In this document: piece after piece, positions 45,831-55,754 of the stretch
Position numbering within the stretch: position 1 is the first letter of the stretch
Layout of the letters: each line of letters begins with the position of its first letter
DNA from: Desulfolutivibrio sulfoxidireducens
GTDB lineage: Bacteria; Desulfobacterota; Desulfovibrionia; Desulfovibrionales; Desulfovibrionaceae
Reading direction: 5' to 3'
NCBI RefSeq assembly: GCF_013376475.1
Contig: NZ_CP045508.1
Span: forward strand, 3,136,001 to 3,200,000
DNA length: 64,000 nt
The notes under the pieces: model-generated
What the model was told of the DNA's origin: nothing
Database searches by the model: none
Seen by the model: only the letters and a program-made list of their open reading frames with translations
Made by a program: the position numbers and the translations under genes

Positions 45831-47759
45831 ATGATCGGACGTTTCGCCACGCTCGGGACCTACACGGACCTTATGGACAGAAAGGACTTCATCTCCTGCG
45901 CCCTGGGCGGGACGCTGGCCCTTTGGGCCTGGCTGTGGGGCCGTTTCGAGCTGCAACCGCCGTATCTGGCCATGGCCCTGGCCCTGGCCTCGGTGGCCAT
46001 AAACGGCCTGCCCATCGTGTGGGGGGCTCTCCGGGGGCTTTTCGAAAAGCGGCTCAACGTGGACGAGCTGGTCAGCCTGGCCATCGTGGCCTCGGTGGTC
46101 CAGGGGGAGTTCCTCACCGCCGCCGTGATCGCCACCATCATGACCGTGGGCTCGCTTGTGGAGGAGATCGTGGGCGAGTCGGCCAGAAAATCCATCCAGG
46201 CCCTGGCCCGCATGACCCCGGACACGGCCGTGCTGGTCGATCCGGACGGCGGGCGGCAAAGCGTGCCGGTCGCCAGCCTGCGCGCCGGGGACCGGATCGA
46301 GGTCAAGCCCGGGGAGCGGATTCCGGTGGACGGCGAGGTGGTCTTCGGGGTCACGGCCGTGGACGAATCCTCGGTGACCGGCGAGGCCATGCCCGTGACC
46401 CGGGGCCTTGGCGACGAGGTGCTGGCCGGAACCCTCAGCTACAACGGGCTGATCGAGATCGTGGCCACCCGGGTGGGCGAAAGCACCACGCTTGGCGCGG
46501 TCATCCGGCTGGTGACCGAGGCCGAGGCCAGCAAGCCCAAGGCGGCGCGGATCGTGGACGCCTATGCCAGGTGGTTCACCCCGGCGGTTTTAAGCTGCGC
46601 CGGACTGGCCTGGTGGTGGTCCGGGGAGGCCAGCCGGGCTGTGGCCGTGCTCGTGGCCGGGTGCCCGTGCGCGCTGCTCATGGCCGCGCCCACGGCCGCC
46701 GTGGCCGCTGTGGCCCGGGCCGCCCGGTGGGGCATCCTGGTCAAGGGCGGCCGGCCGCTGGAGGAGGTGGGCGGAATCGACGCCGTGCTTTTCGACAAGA
46801 CCGGCACCCTGACTCTGGGGGACCCCCGGGTCGACGAGATCATCACCGCCCCGGGGATTTCCCGGGCCGAGCTTCTGGCCGCGGCGGCCTGCGCCGAGAG
46901 CGGTTCCACCCATCCCCTGGCCCGGGCCGTGCTGCGCGCCACGGCGGCCGAGGGCGTCGCGGCCCCGAGGCCCGAGACTTTTTTAAGCGAGGCCGGGATC
47001 GGGGTGCGCGCGGTTCTCGACGGCCGGGAGATCGAGGTGGGCGGGGCGGCCCTGATCGGCGGGGCCGGGTTGCCGTCGGGACTGGGCCAGGCCCTTGCGG
47101 ACGTCATGTCGCGCGGGGCCACGCCGCTGGTGGTCCTTCGCGACCGTAAGCCCCTGGGAATCCTGGCCGTCACCGACACCATCCGTCCCTCGGCCCGCGC
47201 CTCGGTGGCCGCCCTGCGCGAACTCGGCGTGGCCCGGGTGGGCATCCTGTCCGGGGACCACGGCCGATCCGTCTCCACCGTGGCCGGGGCCCTGGGAATT
47301 GACGAATCCTGGCCGGGCCTTGCGCCGGCGGACAAGCCGCGCATCGTCAAGACGTTCCAGGAGGGCGGCCACAGGGTCATGTTCGTGGGCGACGGCATAA
47401 ACGACGCTCCGGCCCTGGCCCGGGCCGACGTGGGCGTGGCCATGGGCCAGGCGGGCACGGACGTGGCCCTGGAGACGGCCCAGGTGGCGCTCACCCGGGA
47501 CGACATCGGCCGGCTGCCCCTGCTGATGCGTCTCTCCCGGCGCATGCGGCTGGTGATCCAGGTCAACATCGCCCTGGGGATCGCCTCCAACGCCCTGGCC
47601 GTTTTCGGGAGTTCCTACGGGCTTTTGAGCCCCATCGCCGCGTCGGTGTTCCACAATGCCGGGTCGATCCTGGTGGTCCTGTCCTCGGCGGCGCTGTTCT
47701 TCGTGTCCGGCCGGGGCGAGACCGCCCTTACGCCCGCTCCGGCGCGGGCATATCCTTGA
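45831..47759 (+). CDS. Heavy-metal-translocating P1B-type ATPase
   Basis: The 642-residue ATPase has no N-terminal metal-binding domain. Motifs are TGEAMPV (about 183-189), the membrane CPC at 278-280, DKTGTLT (phosphorylated Asp322), the HP pair (361-362), GDGINDAPAL (520-529) and a last-helix HNAGSILVVLSSA (608-620). CPC plus the HNxGS helix differs from typical zinc (HDGST) and copper (MxxSS) pumps and is nearer to CtpC-like manganese/iron types, so the metal is uncertain. ACAGGAG precedes the ATG. Expression is probably metal-induced through the dyad upstream. Confidence 0.92.
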   Translation: MIGRFATLGTYTDLMDRKDFISCALGGTLALWAWLWGRFELQPPYLAMALALASVAINGLPIVWGALRGLFEKRLNVDELVSLAIVASVVQGEFLTAAVIATIMTVGSLVEEIVGESARKSIQALARMTPDTAVLVDPDGGRQSVPVASLRAGDRIEVKPGERIPVDGEVVFGVTAVDESSVTGEAMPVTRGLGDEVLAGTLSYNGLIEIVATRVGESTTLGAVIRLVTEAEASKPKAARIVDAYARWFTPAVLSCAGLAWWWSGEASRAVAVLVAGCPCALLMAAPTAAVAAVARAARWGILVKGGRPLEEVGGIDAVLFDKTGTLTLGDPRVDEIITAPGISRAELLAAAACAESGSTHPLARAVLRATAAEGVAAPRPETFLSEAGIGVRAVLDGREIEVGGAALIGGAGLPSGLGQALADVMSRGATPLVVLRDRKPLGILAVTDTIRPSARASVAALRELGVARVGILSGDHGRSVSTVAGALGIDESWPGLAPADKPRIVKTFQEGGHRVMFVGDGINDAPALARADVGVAMGQAGTDVALETAQVALTRDDIGRLPLLMRLSRRMRLVIQVNIALGIASNALAVFGSSYGLLSPIAASVFHNAGSILVVLSSAALFFVSGRGETALTPAPARAYP

Positions 47760-48099
47760 CGGCGGTGTCTATGAATTTCGCAAGTCCAGTTGTTAACGAA
47801 TTGCCTATTCTTAGGTCGTGTAGACATTTGGGCTAGCCCATGCTATTCTTCTCAGCAAGAAGAAAGCGATGGAACTCCGACACGCTATTATTGACGGCAA
47901 TTGGAGAAGATAGAAGACGATCTGCCATGTATAAGTGGAGACAATGGAAGCACGGCGGGGGACAACATATATTCTTACGGGTGGCAATGCATCTGGATCT
48001 ATCCAGGTATTTCCTTGAATAGAATGGAAGCAGGCTGATTTTATGCTTGCAGACAAGGGATATGATTCACAGGCCATCGTTGATGCCATCAAAGTGAAG
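47760..48099 (+). mobile_element. Low-GC interval with an IS5/IS427-type transposase remnant
   Basis: Near its right end a frame reads QADFMLADKGYDSQAIVDAIK (about 48028-48096), the second-Asp region of an IS427-like transposase, with a stop codon just before it and no start. The remaining interval is AT-rich and shows no intact gene. A short palindrome TGGGCTAGCCCA is at 47829-47840. The element is dead. Confidence 0.6.
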
Positions 48100-48108
48100 G
48101 AAGAGGAT

Positions 48109-48714
48109 ATGGATGGATATCGATTTCGGTACAGGCTCCACGCACAAACCATATACACCGCCCTTTGCCAGGACCCATTTTATGCAACATTAGCAAAGAC
48201 TCTGAACAATAACTGTTGTCAAGAAAGACTGATCATGTACATGGACTATTCTATGCAAGAAAGTGAAGAATTTGGAGAACTTTCCATCTCAGAAAATTGG
48301 AAACATGGAGCTTCACTATGGTTAAAATCGATATCGAATGGCAAGCATAAAGAAATGAAGCGTCGAAAAAAACATTTTATTGAAAAATATCTTGGTCCTG
48401 AATGCTTGGGAGCATACAACTCCATTGTAGAGTTCATGTCCGAAAAAACGGCACCATTCCTATCCGGCAATGAATGGTACCTTTCCATTGTTGGCGTTTC
48501 CCCGGAATATCAAGGACAAGGCATTGGTCAAGGCCTTGTCGACGTAGTGCTGCAAAGCACGGACAAACTCGGCATTGGAACCTATCTTGAGACTTTTTCA
48601 CCACGAAATATCTCATTTTATGAACGCTTAGGCTACCGTGTCGCTGCTTCATTTCTCGATCCGACAACGCAATCTGAATATGCTCTCATGAAAAGGCAAA
48701 CGCTACAAAGGTAA
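48109..48714 (+). CDS. GNAT-family N-acetyltransferase
   Basis: The product (about 201 residues) has motif A WYLSIVGVSPEYQGQGIGQGL for acetyl-CoA binding, and TYLETFSPRNISFYERLGYRV near the end. The DNA is far more AT-rich than the rest of the window, so it was probably acquired. The ATG at 48109 has GGAAGAGG just upstream but begins only about 10 bases after the transposase remnant; the true N-terminus may have been cut or may lie a few codons earlier. The acetylated substrate is unknown. Confidence 0.8.
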   Translation: MDGYRFRYRLHAQTIYTALCQDPFYATLAKTLNNNCCQERLIMYMDYSMQESEEFGELSISENWKHGASLWLKSISNGKHKEMKRRKKHFIEKYLGPECLGAYNSIVEFMSEKTAPFLSGNEWYLSIVGVSPEYQGQGIGQGLVDVVLQSTDKLGIGTYLETFSPRNISFYERLGYRVAASFLDPTTQSEYALMKRQTLQR

Positions 48715-48735
48715 ATGCTACATTTAATCATTATC

Positions 48736-48981
48736 TCAGAAGATGGTTTTTCCTTGGTGAGTTTCAGGATGCCGAGGCAGTAGAAGCAAATCCTGCTCAC
48801 GATACAACAAGATATGATGCATTTTGAAACAAGGCTGCGTCGACATGTATTTCAACCAAATAGAAATCTCCGCCAGTTGAATATCATCTGCCAGACACCA
48901 TTTCCGACCATCTGACAAATCGCTTATGCACCGTTGGCCACGCACCATAATAATCAGGCAAGTCTCGCCAAGGTGCGCCAA
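48736..48981 (-). pseudogene. Possible fragment of an unknown low-GC gene
   Basis: An 81-codon minus-strand frame reads plausible protein-like sequence ([41 protein letters not shown]) but has no good ribosome site and no recognised domain. Its 5' end abuts the high-GC glycosyltransferase gene, so it may be a C-terminal fragment left at the edge of the acquired island. Confidence 0.3.
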
Positions 48982-48996
48982 GCCCCAGGCATCGCC

Positions 48997-50184
48997 CTAT
49001 CCCCTGCCCGCCGCCTCCCGCAGAAGCCGGGCGCTTTCGGCCGCCCCGTCCAGGCGCACGGCGGCCGGCGGGGGCGGATCGCCGCCCAAAAGCCGGGCCA
49101 TGCGGGAAAAAAGCCGGGCGGGCTCCAGATCGTCCGGCTCAAGCAGGCCCACGAGCCCCATGTGTTCCAGGCGCGAGGCCCGCAGGCGCTGTTCCCGGTT
49201 CTGGTCGAAGGGCCGGACCAGGGCCCGGACCCCGGCGGCCAGAACGGCCATGACCGTGTTGTACCCGGCCAGGCTCACGGAGAGGTCGGCGGCCCTGAGC
49301 ACGGCCGGGAAATCGGCGTCGAAACGGGCCACCCGGGCGTCGGGGAGCACGGCCACGGCCGCTTCCAGGGCCGCGAACTCCTCATCCGGGGCGTAGGGAC
49401 CGGAAAAGACCCGCAGGCTGACCGGCCCCAGGGCGGCGGCCTCGGGCCTTGCCAGGGCACAGGCCACGGCCGCGAGCACCTCGCCGCCGACCCGGCCCCC
49501 CCCGGCGCTGGCCACGATCAGCCGACGGCCCGGCCCGACGGACAGCCTTTGCCGGACCCGGGCATCACTTGCCGGCGAGCGGTCCCTTGCCGGGACCACG
49601 CCCGGAGCCACATATCCCGTATAGCGCACGGGCACGGCGATGTCCGCCGCGCGGGAAAAGGTGGCCTCCAGGGGAAAGAGCGCCGGATCGGCATGGATGG
49701 CCAAAAGGTCGAAAGAGGCGTTCAGGCGCGACAGGACCCGGGCCTCGTAGCCCTCCCGGTCCGTCTTCTCCACCAGGATGTCGCGCAGGCCGCACACCAC
49801 GCGCACCGGGCCGAATCGGCCCTCGCGGGCGGCGCGAAGCACCGGCAGCAGTTCGAATTCGAAGGCCTTGCGGCCGAAGGGATAGAGCTCCACGAAAAAT
49901 ACGTCCGGCCGCACGTCGTCGAACAGGCGAAAGAGCGTTTCCCGCCGCGCGGCCTTGACCTCGTCCAGGCCGCCGCCGTCCGTGGCCGAGAGTCGGGTAA
50001 AGGCCGGGTCCATCTCCAGGGCGGGCAACCGGACCTCCCGGACATGGGGCGGCAGGCCGACGGGCACGGGCGGCCCCCCCGAGGCCAGGACCACCTCGTC
50101 CGGGGCCAGGGCGCGCATGATCTCCAGGCTGCGCATGAAATGCCCAAGGCCCAGGACGTGCTGGCAGTAGAAAAGGACTTTCAC
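48997..50184 (-). CDS. MurG-like (GT-B) glycosyltransferase
   Basis: The product (about 395 residues) has the N-terminal motif [23 protein letters not shown], the nucleotide-sugar-side motif [15 protein letters not shown] and a late [23 protein letters not shown]. The same architecture occurs in the gene at 60212, and the two are paralogues. The GTG at 50184 has GGGAGGG just upstream. It probably adds a sugar to a surface glycan or glycolipid; donor and acceptor are unknown. Confidence 0.82.
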   Translation of the reverse strand: MKVLFYCQHVLGLGHFMRSLEIMRALAPDEVVLASGGPPVPVGLPPHVREVRLPALEMDPAFTRLSATDGGGLDEVKAARRETLFRLFDDVRPDVFFVELYPFGRKAFEFELLPVLRAAREGRFGPVRVVCGLRDILVEKTDREGYEARVLSRLNASFDLLAIHADPALFPLEATFSRAADIAVPVRYTGYVAPGVVPARDRSPASDARVRQRLSVGPGRRLIVASAGGGRVGGEVLAAVACALARPEAAALGPVSLRVFSGPYAPDEEFAALEAAVAVLPDARVARFDADFPAVLRAADLSVSLAGYNTVMAVLAAGVRALVRPFDQNREQRLRASRLEHMGLVGLLEPDDLEPARLFSRMARLLGGDPPPPAAVRLDGAAESARLLREAAGRG

Positions 50185-50338
50185 GACCCTCCCGGGTGGT
50201 TGCAGGGCGCGGCGCATGAGCGCGCACCAGGGTTTCCCCCGCGGGAAACGCCGGTCGCGACGCCCGCCGGCCAGCCGGGATGGGCGAACGGCGGCATCCC
50301 GGAAGCGGCCGGGCGGACGCGGGGCGGGACCTGACGGC

Positions 50339-50932
50339 TCACAGGGGCACGTTGATGTCGCCGAGTTCGAGCCGGCCGTCGCTGACCCGGACCCAATGCA
50401 GGGTCGCGGGCTTGAGAATCTTTTTCTCGTCCGGCAGAAATTCCCGGCCGAGCAGCCGGTAGACCAGGGCCTTGACCACCCCCTCGTGGGTGACCGCCAG
50501 GATCTTTTTCCCCGGCCAGAGCCGGGCGGCCTCGCACAGGGTACGCTCGGCCCGTCCGAACACCTCCAGCCGGCTCTCGCCTCCCGGGGGACGAAACTCC
50601 CAGCCCCTGGCCACCTGCTCCTCCAGGCCGTGCCCCCGCAGATCGTCCACACGCCTCCCGGTCCATTCCCCGAACTTTTGTTCCCGCAGGTTCTTTTCCA
50701 GGGTCATGGGCAGCTTCAGGCGCAGGTTGAGAATCCCGGCCGTGGCCCGGGCCCGGGCCAGATCGCTGACGAACAGGCGGGAGAAGCCCATCCCGGCCAG
50801 GGTTTCGGCCCAGCGGGCGGCATCGGCGGCCCCTTCCGGGGACAGCTCCGAATCCCAGTGGCCCTGGATGCGTTTTTCCTGGTTCCAGACGGTGGCGGCG
50901 TGGCGCAAAAGCGCGAAGACGGCGGTGCTCAT
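50339..50932 (-). CDS. Histidine phosphatase (phosphoglycerate-mutase superfamily)
   Basis: The 197-residue enzyme has ALLRHAATVWNQEKRIQGHWDSELSPEG with the nucleophilic His, SDLARARATAGIL, KFGEWTGRRVDDL and AVTHEGVVKAL. It resembles CobC/GpmB-like small phosphatases. The substrate could be a sugar phosphate or cobalamin-pathway intermediate; no cobalamin gene is nearby. It lies between a glycosyltransferase and the hybrid kinase. Confidence 0.87.
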   Translation of the reverse strand: MSTAVFALLRHAATVWNQEKRIQGHWDSELSPEGAADAARWAETLAGMGFSRLFVSDLARARATAGILNLRLKLPMTLEKNLREQKFGEWTGRRVDDLRGHGLEEQVARGWEFRPPGGESRLEVFGRAERTLCEAARLWPGKKILAVTHEGVVKALVYRLLGREFLPDEKKILKPATLHWVRVSDGRLELGDINVPL

Positions 50933-50964
50933 GGGGGAATCATCCTTGGGCAGTGGGAAAACCT

Positions 50965-53900
50965 TTACCACGGGGCGCGGGTCAAAAACGCCTGCAGGGC
51001 GTGCACGACCAGATCGATGTGCCGGGAAAGAACCGGAAAAAGCCGGGCCGCCTGGGCATGGTCGCCCCGGCCGGCGGCCTCCTCGGCCAGGGTGGCCTGG
51101 CGGCGAAGCTCCCGGGCCCCGAACATGGCCGCGTTGCCCCGCAGGGTATGGGCCAGTCTGGCGAATGTGGCCATATCCCCGGCGGCCAGGGCCGTTTTCA
51201 TATCCGCCACGCACCGGGGCATGGCCTTGAAAAGTTCGTCTCCGATCATGCGCAGGAGTTCTTTTTTCCGTCCATACTGAGCCATAAGCCCCGCACAGTC
51301 GATGACCCCGGCCATATCCGCCTCGTCGCCCGGCTCCAGGGCGCGGGAAGAAGACGTCGGCCCCTCCGGCGCGGCGCGGGGAGCGACGCGGGGGGCGACG
51401 GGCGCGGCGCGTGTCCGCAGAACCCGGCCCACGGCCTCGAAAAAGGCCTCGATATTGACCGGCTTGGTGATGTAGTCGTCAAGGCCGGCCTCCAGGAACC
51501 GTTCCCGTTCCCGGTCCAGGGCATAAGCCGACAGGCCGATGACCGGGATCGCCGGGTCGATGCCGCCGTGGCCGGCCCGGATGGCCCGGGTGGCGGCCAG
51601 CCCGTCCATGACCGGCATCTGGATGTCCATGAGCACCACGTCGAAGGTCTCCCTGGCCAGGATGTCCAGGGCGCCGCATCCGTCCTCGGCCGTGACCACG
51701 GCATGCCCGCCGGAGGCGAGCATATCCTCGGCGAACATCCGGTTGATCCGGTTGTCCTCCACCACCAGCACCTTGTAAGCCCCCCCGGCCGGGCCCGCCC
51801 CGGCCGGGGGGATATCCCGGCCCTTGCCCCCAGAGGGCCGGTCCAGGGACCGATCCACGCGCAGGGGGACCCGGAAGCGGAAGGTGCTGCCATGTCCCAC
51901 GCGACTTTCAAAGGTGATCCCGCCGCCGAGAAGTCCGGCGATTTTTTTGCAGATGGCAAGTCCCAGGCCCGTTCCGGCGTATTTCTTGGTCAGGCTGGAA
52001 TCGATCTGGGTGAAGCTTTCGAACACGGCATCCCGGCTTTCCTCGGGGATGCCGATGCCGGTGTCGATCACGGCGAAGACCAGCGTGGCCCAGTCGTTTT
52101 CCTGGCCTTCGGCCCCGGCCTCGGCGCCCCGCTCCCGGGACACCTCCACCCGGACGCCGCCCTGCTCGGTATATTTGATGGCGTTGCTGATCAGATTGAG
52201 CACAAGCTGGGTAAGGCGCATGGGGTCCACGAACACCCGCGCCGGCACGTCCGGGAAGACCTCCAGGGACAGAACGAGCCCCTTGTTGCCGGCCAGAACG
52301 TCCTGCTGTTTGACCAGGGAGGAGACGATCTCCCTCGGATCGACGCTTTGTTCCTTGACGTCGAACTTCCCGGCTTCGATTTTGGAATAGTCCAGGATGT
52401 CGTTGATGACCGACAAAAGGTTCTGGGCCGACTCCTCGGCCACCTGGAGGCGCTTGGCGGCCGTGGGCGACAGGGTGTCGTTCAGGACGAGCTGGATATA
52501 GCCCAGGACGGCGTTGAGCGGGGTCCTGATCTCGTGGCTCATGTTGGCCAGAAAGCGGCTTTTGGCCCTGTTGGCCGCCTCGGTGCGGCGCATGGCCCGC
52601 AACAGCTCCTCCTCGAGCCGTTTGCGTTCGGTGATGTCGCGCACGAATTCCACCGCGCCCATGACCCGGCCCAGATCGTCGTGAAACGGATAGGCGAAAA
52701 GTTCGATGCACCCGGGCGCACGGCCCTCGTCATCCCCCCGGGACACGGTCTCCGAATGCATCCGGCCGTCGGCCATGGCCCGCAGGGTCGGACAGCTCGG
52801 GCACGGCCCGGCGCGGCCCCTGAAGGCCTGGTAGCACTTGCGCCCCTCCAGGGGCTGGCCCGTTTCGCACATGGCCCGCATGGCGGCGTTGACCTTGAGC
52901 ACGTTCATGTCCACGTCCAGGACGCATATGCCGCCCTGGATGGTGTCCAGAATGGTTTCCAGGAAGATGGCGTTTTCCTTGAGCCGTTGCTGGGCCGTGG
53001 CCCGGGCCGCGATCTCCTGGCGCAAATTTTCATTGGCCGAGGCCAGTTCCGCGGTGCGCACGGCCACCCGGGCCTCGAGTTCGTCCCGGGCGCGCTCCAG
53101 GGCCTGCTCGGCGAGCTTGCGTTCCGTGACGTCGTTGCCCACGGCCTGGTATTCCACCACATGGCCCGCCTCGTCGAAGATGCCCCGGTGGGTCCAGCGC
53201 TGCCAGCGCACCGAGGCGTCGGGCATCAGGATGCGGTGCTCGAAGGCCACGACCGGGGCATCCGGGCCTATCCGGCCCACCCGCTCGGCGATCATCGCGA
53301 GGTCCTCGGCCGGGATGTGGGGGATGAAGTTGACGTTGAGCAGTTCCCGGCGGTGTTTTCCGAAATAGCGGGCGTAGGCCTCGTTGACGAAGGACAGGCG
53401 GCCGTCGGGGCGGTAGCGGCAGATGAGCTCGGTCTGGTCCTCGACGATGGAACGGTAGCGGGATTCGCTTTGGCTTAAGGTCTCGTCGGCCCGCTTGCGT
53501 TCCGAGACGTCCAGGCAGATGCCCTCCACCCGGTCCGGGCGTCCCTGGAAGTCCCGGACCAGCCGGGCCGTGCAGGACACCCACAGAGGGCTGCCGTCCC
53601 GGCGCAGGAACCGGGTTTCGAAGGTGTACGGTTCGTTTTGCCGGGAAAGGACGCTGAGCACCTCGGCCCGTTTGCCGGGGTCGGCGTAGACCTGGGTCTC
53701 GATGTCCAGAACCCCGGCCGCGAGATCTCCGGGGGCGTCATAGCCGAGCATCCTGGCCATGGCCGGATTGGCCTCCAGGAACCGGCCGTCCAGGCTGGTC
53801 TGGAAGATGCCTTCCACGGCATTGGCGAAGATGGTCCGGTAGCTCTGCTCCTTTTCCCGGATGATATCCTTGAGCACGCCGATGTATTCCCACTCCATGG

Positions 53901-54654
53901 CGTTGACCACGTCGGACTGGGTGACCAGCCCGGCCAGACGACCCGAGGCGTCCACCACCACCAGGCGGCGGATGGCGCTGCGGCGCATGGCCGACAGGCC
54001 CTCGTGCACCGGGACATCCTCGCGGGCGGTGATCACCGGGGAGCGCATGACGTCGCGTAGCGGCATTTCCCTGGAGGTTTCCCCAGCCAGGATCACCCCG
54101 GTGGCGTCGCGCTCGGTGATGATCCCCACGGGCTCGCCGTCCCGCACGGCCACCAGGCAGCTTATGCCCTTGTGGGCCATGATGCGCAGGGCCTCGGAGA
54201 GCTGGATATCAGGCGGGGCGGTGACCACCTGGCGGACCATGATCCGGGACAGGCGGCGCAGTTCCACGAAATATTCGTACCCCAGGTGCTGCACCAGGTC
54301 GGACTGGGACACCACCCCCAGGGCCAGCCCGGCCGCGTCGATCACCACCAGGTGGCGCAGGCGGTTTTGTTGCAGGAGGGTGTAGGCCTCATGGGCGGGC
54401 ATGTCCGGCGGAGCGGTCAGGACCGGAAAGGACATGACCTCGGAGACGGATTTCGCGGCCGCGGCCGGGTCGCGGACGGCGGCCCGGAGCAGGCCACGTT
54501 CGGTGATGATGCCCACGGGCCGGCCGGCCTGAAGGACCGGCAGGCAGGACAGGGCGCGTTCGCGCATGAGCGTGGCGGCCTGGCGCACGTTCATGCCGGT
54601 ATCGGCGGCCACGACGCCGCGGGAGTGGATGTCGCCCAATCGTTTTCGGAACAT
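50965..54654 (-). CDS. CBS-PAS hybrid sensor histidine kinase with REC and Hpt
   Basis: The 1229-residue protein starts with four CBS motifs in two pairs (about 1-270), then three PAS domains (about 290-405, 415-530, 570-690), HisKA with FLANMSHEIRTPLNAVLGY, an HATPase with LISNAIKYTEQGG and VIDTGIGIPEESRDAVFESF, a receiver with VLMDIQMPVMDG and a C-terminal Hpt with LAHTLRGNAAMFGA. It is a full phosphorelay in one chain and cytoplasmic, with no membrane segment. CBS pairs usually bind adenine nucleotides, suggesting energy sensing. The ATG at 54654 begins the first CBS domain. Confidence 0.9.
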   Translation of the reverse strand: MFRKRLGDIHSRGVVAADTGMNVRQAATLMRERALSCLPVLQAGRPVGIITERGLLRAAVRDPAAAAKSVSEVMSFPVLTAPPDMPAHEAYTLLQQNRLRHLVVIDAAGLALGVVSQSDLVQHLGYEYFVELRRLSRIMVRQVVTAPPDIQLSEALRIMAHKGISCLVAVRDGEPVGIITERDATGVILAGETSREMPLRDVMRSPVITAREDVPVHEGLSAMRRSAIRRLVVVDASGRLAGLVTQSDVVNAMEWEYIGVLKDIIREKEQSYRTIFANAVEGIFQTSLDGRFLEANPAMARMLGYDAPGDLAAGVLDIETQVYADPGKRAEVLSVLSRQNEPYTFETRFLRRDGSPLWVSCTARLVRDFQGRPDRVEGICLDVSERKRADETLSQSESRYRSIVEDQTELICRYRPDGRLSFVNEAYARYFGKHRRELLNVNFIPHIPAEDLAMIAERVGRIGPDAPVVAFEHRILMPDASVRWQRWTHRGIFDEAGHVVEYQAVGNDVTERKLAEQALERARDELEARVAVRTAELASANENLRQEIAARATAQQRLKENAIFLETILDTIQGGICVLDVDMNVLKVNAAMRAMCETGQPLEGRKCYQAFRGRAGPCPSCPTLRAMADGRMHSETVSRGDDEGRAPGCIELFAYPFHDDLGRVMGAVEFVRDITERKRLEEELLRAMRRTEAANRAKSRFLANMSHEIRTPLNAVLGYIQLVLNDTLSPTAAKRLQVAEESAQNLLSVINDILDYSKIEAGKFDVKEQSVDPREIVSSLVKQQDVLAGNKGLVLSLEVFPDVPARVFVDPMRLTQLVLNLISNAIKYTEQGGVRVEVSRERGAEAGAEGQENDWATLVFAVIDTGIGIPEESRDAVFESFTQIDSSLTKKYAGTGLGLAICKKIAGLLGGGITFESRVGHGSTFRFRVPLRVDRSLDRPSGGKGRDIPPAGAGPAGGAYKVLVVEDNRINRMFAEDMLASGGHAVVTAEDGCGALDILARETFDVVLMDIQMPVMDGLAATRAIRAGHGGIDPAIPVIGLSAYALDRERERFLEAGLDDYITKPVNIEAFFEAVGRVLRTRAAPVAPRVAPRAAPEGPTSSSRALEPGDEADMAGVIDCAGLMAQYGRKKELLRMIGDELFKAMPRCVADMKTALAAGDMATFARLAHTLRGNAAMFGARELRRQATLAEEAAGRGDHAQAARLFPVLSRHIDLVVHALQAFLTRAPW

Positions 54655-54863
54655 GGCCCGCCGTTTCGGTTCACCCGGCGGCGTGGGCGCTGGGAAGCGC
54701 CGCCTCTCCGCCGCGAACAACCGGCATTGGCCGACATATCACGAGGATCGCCGCCCCCGCCAGCACATTTTCCAACCGCGCGGGGGACCGTCCCGCGGCT
54801 TTCCGGGATCGAAACGAGCCGCCGTGGCGGTTCATGGGTCGCGACGACGGACGAGGAAGCGCG

Positions 54864-55199
54864 TCACCCGGGACAGACGACCTGGGGATTCGGATTTCCA
54901 GGGACCACCGCCAGACGCAGGCCGACCGCTTTCAAGACGGCCATCAGGGTCCTCAGCGTCGGATTTCCATTGGGAGACAAGGCGCGATACAGGCTTTCCC
55001 GCTTGATCCCGGCCTCCCGGGCGATTTCGGACATGCCCAGGGACTGTGCGACGTGGCGCAAGGCGAGAAGCAGCACGGCCGGTTCGTCGGCGTCCTCCAT
55101 GGCGGCCTGAAGATATTGGGCGGCAAATGCCGGATCGGCGCGAAGTTCCCGCACCAGGGCCTCGTCATGGCTTACGCTCGCCAGGTCGAGATTTTTCAT
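54864..55199 (-). CDS. Antitoxin of a HigBA-like module (helix-turn-helix)
   Basis: The 111-residue protein is an addiction-module antidote of the DNA-binding HTH type, with LRHVAQSLGMSEIAREAGIKRESLYRALSPNGNPTLRTLMAVLKAVGLRLAV. Its ATG overlaps the toxin stop by four bases (ATGA), so it is made after the toxin. It normally binds the toxin and represses the shared promoter. Confidence 0.87.
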   Translation of the reverse strand: MKNLDLASVSHDEALVRELRADPAFAAQYLQAAMEDADEPAVLLLALRHVAQSLGMSEIAREAGIKRESLYRALSPNGNPTLRTLMAVLKAVGLRLAVVPGNPNPQVVCPG

Positions 55200-55525
55200 G
55201 GGGCCACCCTCTTTTTGAAGTCGGCCAGGCAGGCCGCCGCCCTGTCGACGTCGGCCCGCTGTGTCCGCTTGTCGCCGCCGCAGAGCAAGAGAACCACCAT
55301 CCGGTCCACGATCCCGAAGTACACCCGGTACCCTGGACCATAATCGATGCGCAGTTCCGATACTCCTTCCCGGAGAAATTTGCAGTCGCCGAAGTTGCCG
55401 ACGGCAAGGCGGGCCACCCTGGCGACGATGCGCGCCCGCGCCCGGACATCCCCGAGGCCGGCCAGCCATTCCGAGACGATCTCCCGTCCGTCCCGGGTTC
55501 GGTAGCGGCGAACGACATACTGCAT
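55196..55525 (-). CDS. HigB/RelE-superfamily toxin (addiction-module killer protein)
   Basis: The 109-residue protein has the phage-derived Gp49/HigB pattern: VVRRYRTRDGREIVSEWLAGL, NFGDCKFLREGVSELRIDYGPGYRVYF and LLLCGGDKRTQRADVDRA. Relatives cut mRNA on the ribosome. It precedes its antitoxin, the order of HigBA rather than RelBE. The putative -10 box is only 5 bases from the ATG, so the mRNA may be leaderless. Confidence 0.87.
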   Translation of the reverse strand: MQYVVRRYRTRDGREIVSEWLAGLGDVRARARIVARVARLAVGNFGDCKFLREGVSELRIDYGPGYRVYFGIVDRMVVLLLCGGDKRTQRADVDRAAACLADFKKRVAP

Positions 55526-55530
55526 TCACA

Positions 55531-55559
55531 ACTGTAACTTTTAAGAGACATCCAGTCAA
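55531..55559 (-). promoter_or_regulatory. Promoter of the higBA-like operon
   Basis: On the minus strand TTGACT (55554-55559) and TACAGT (55531-55536) are separated by 17 bases in an AT-rich gap. With transcription expected about 6-7 bases past the -10, the mRNA would begin at or right at the toxin ATG at 55525. Confidence 0.5.
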
Positions 55560-55754
55560 GAGCAAACAATGCAATCCTCAACAATGCGGACGTTCGCCGC
55601 CAATCGAGGGTCCTCCCGCCGGGATGCCTCCGCCACCCGACAATGAATGAAAAAGACCGAATCATGAAGCGCGTGAATCAAACGACCAACCGGAACCGGG
55701 CCAGGAGCGCGGCCCCCCTTGCGCGCCGCCGCCCCGTGCGGCTACACTTGGGCC

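Noticed and set aside
47840-48022. 60-codon open frame in the low-GC island
   Set aside because: It lies in broken transposase-like DNA, lacks a start signal and ends abruptly.
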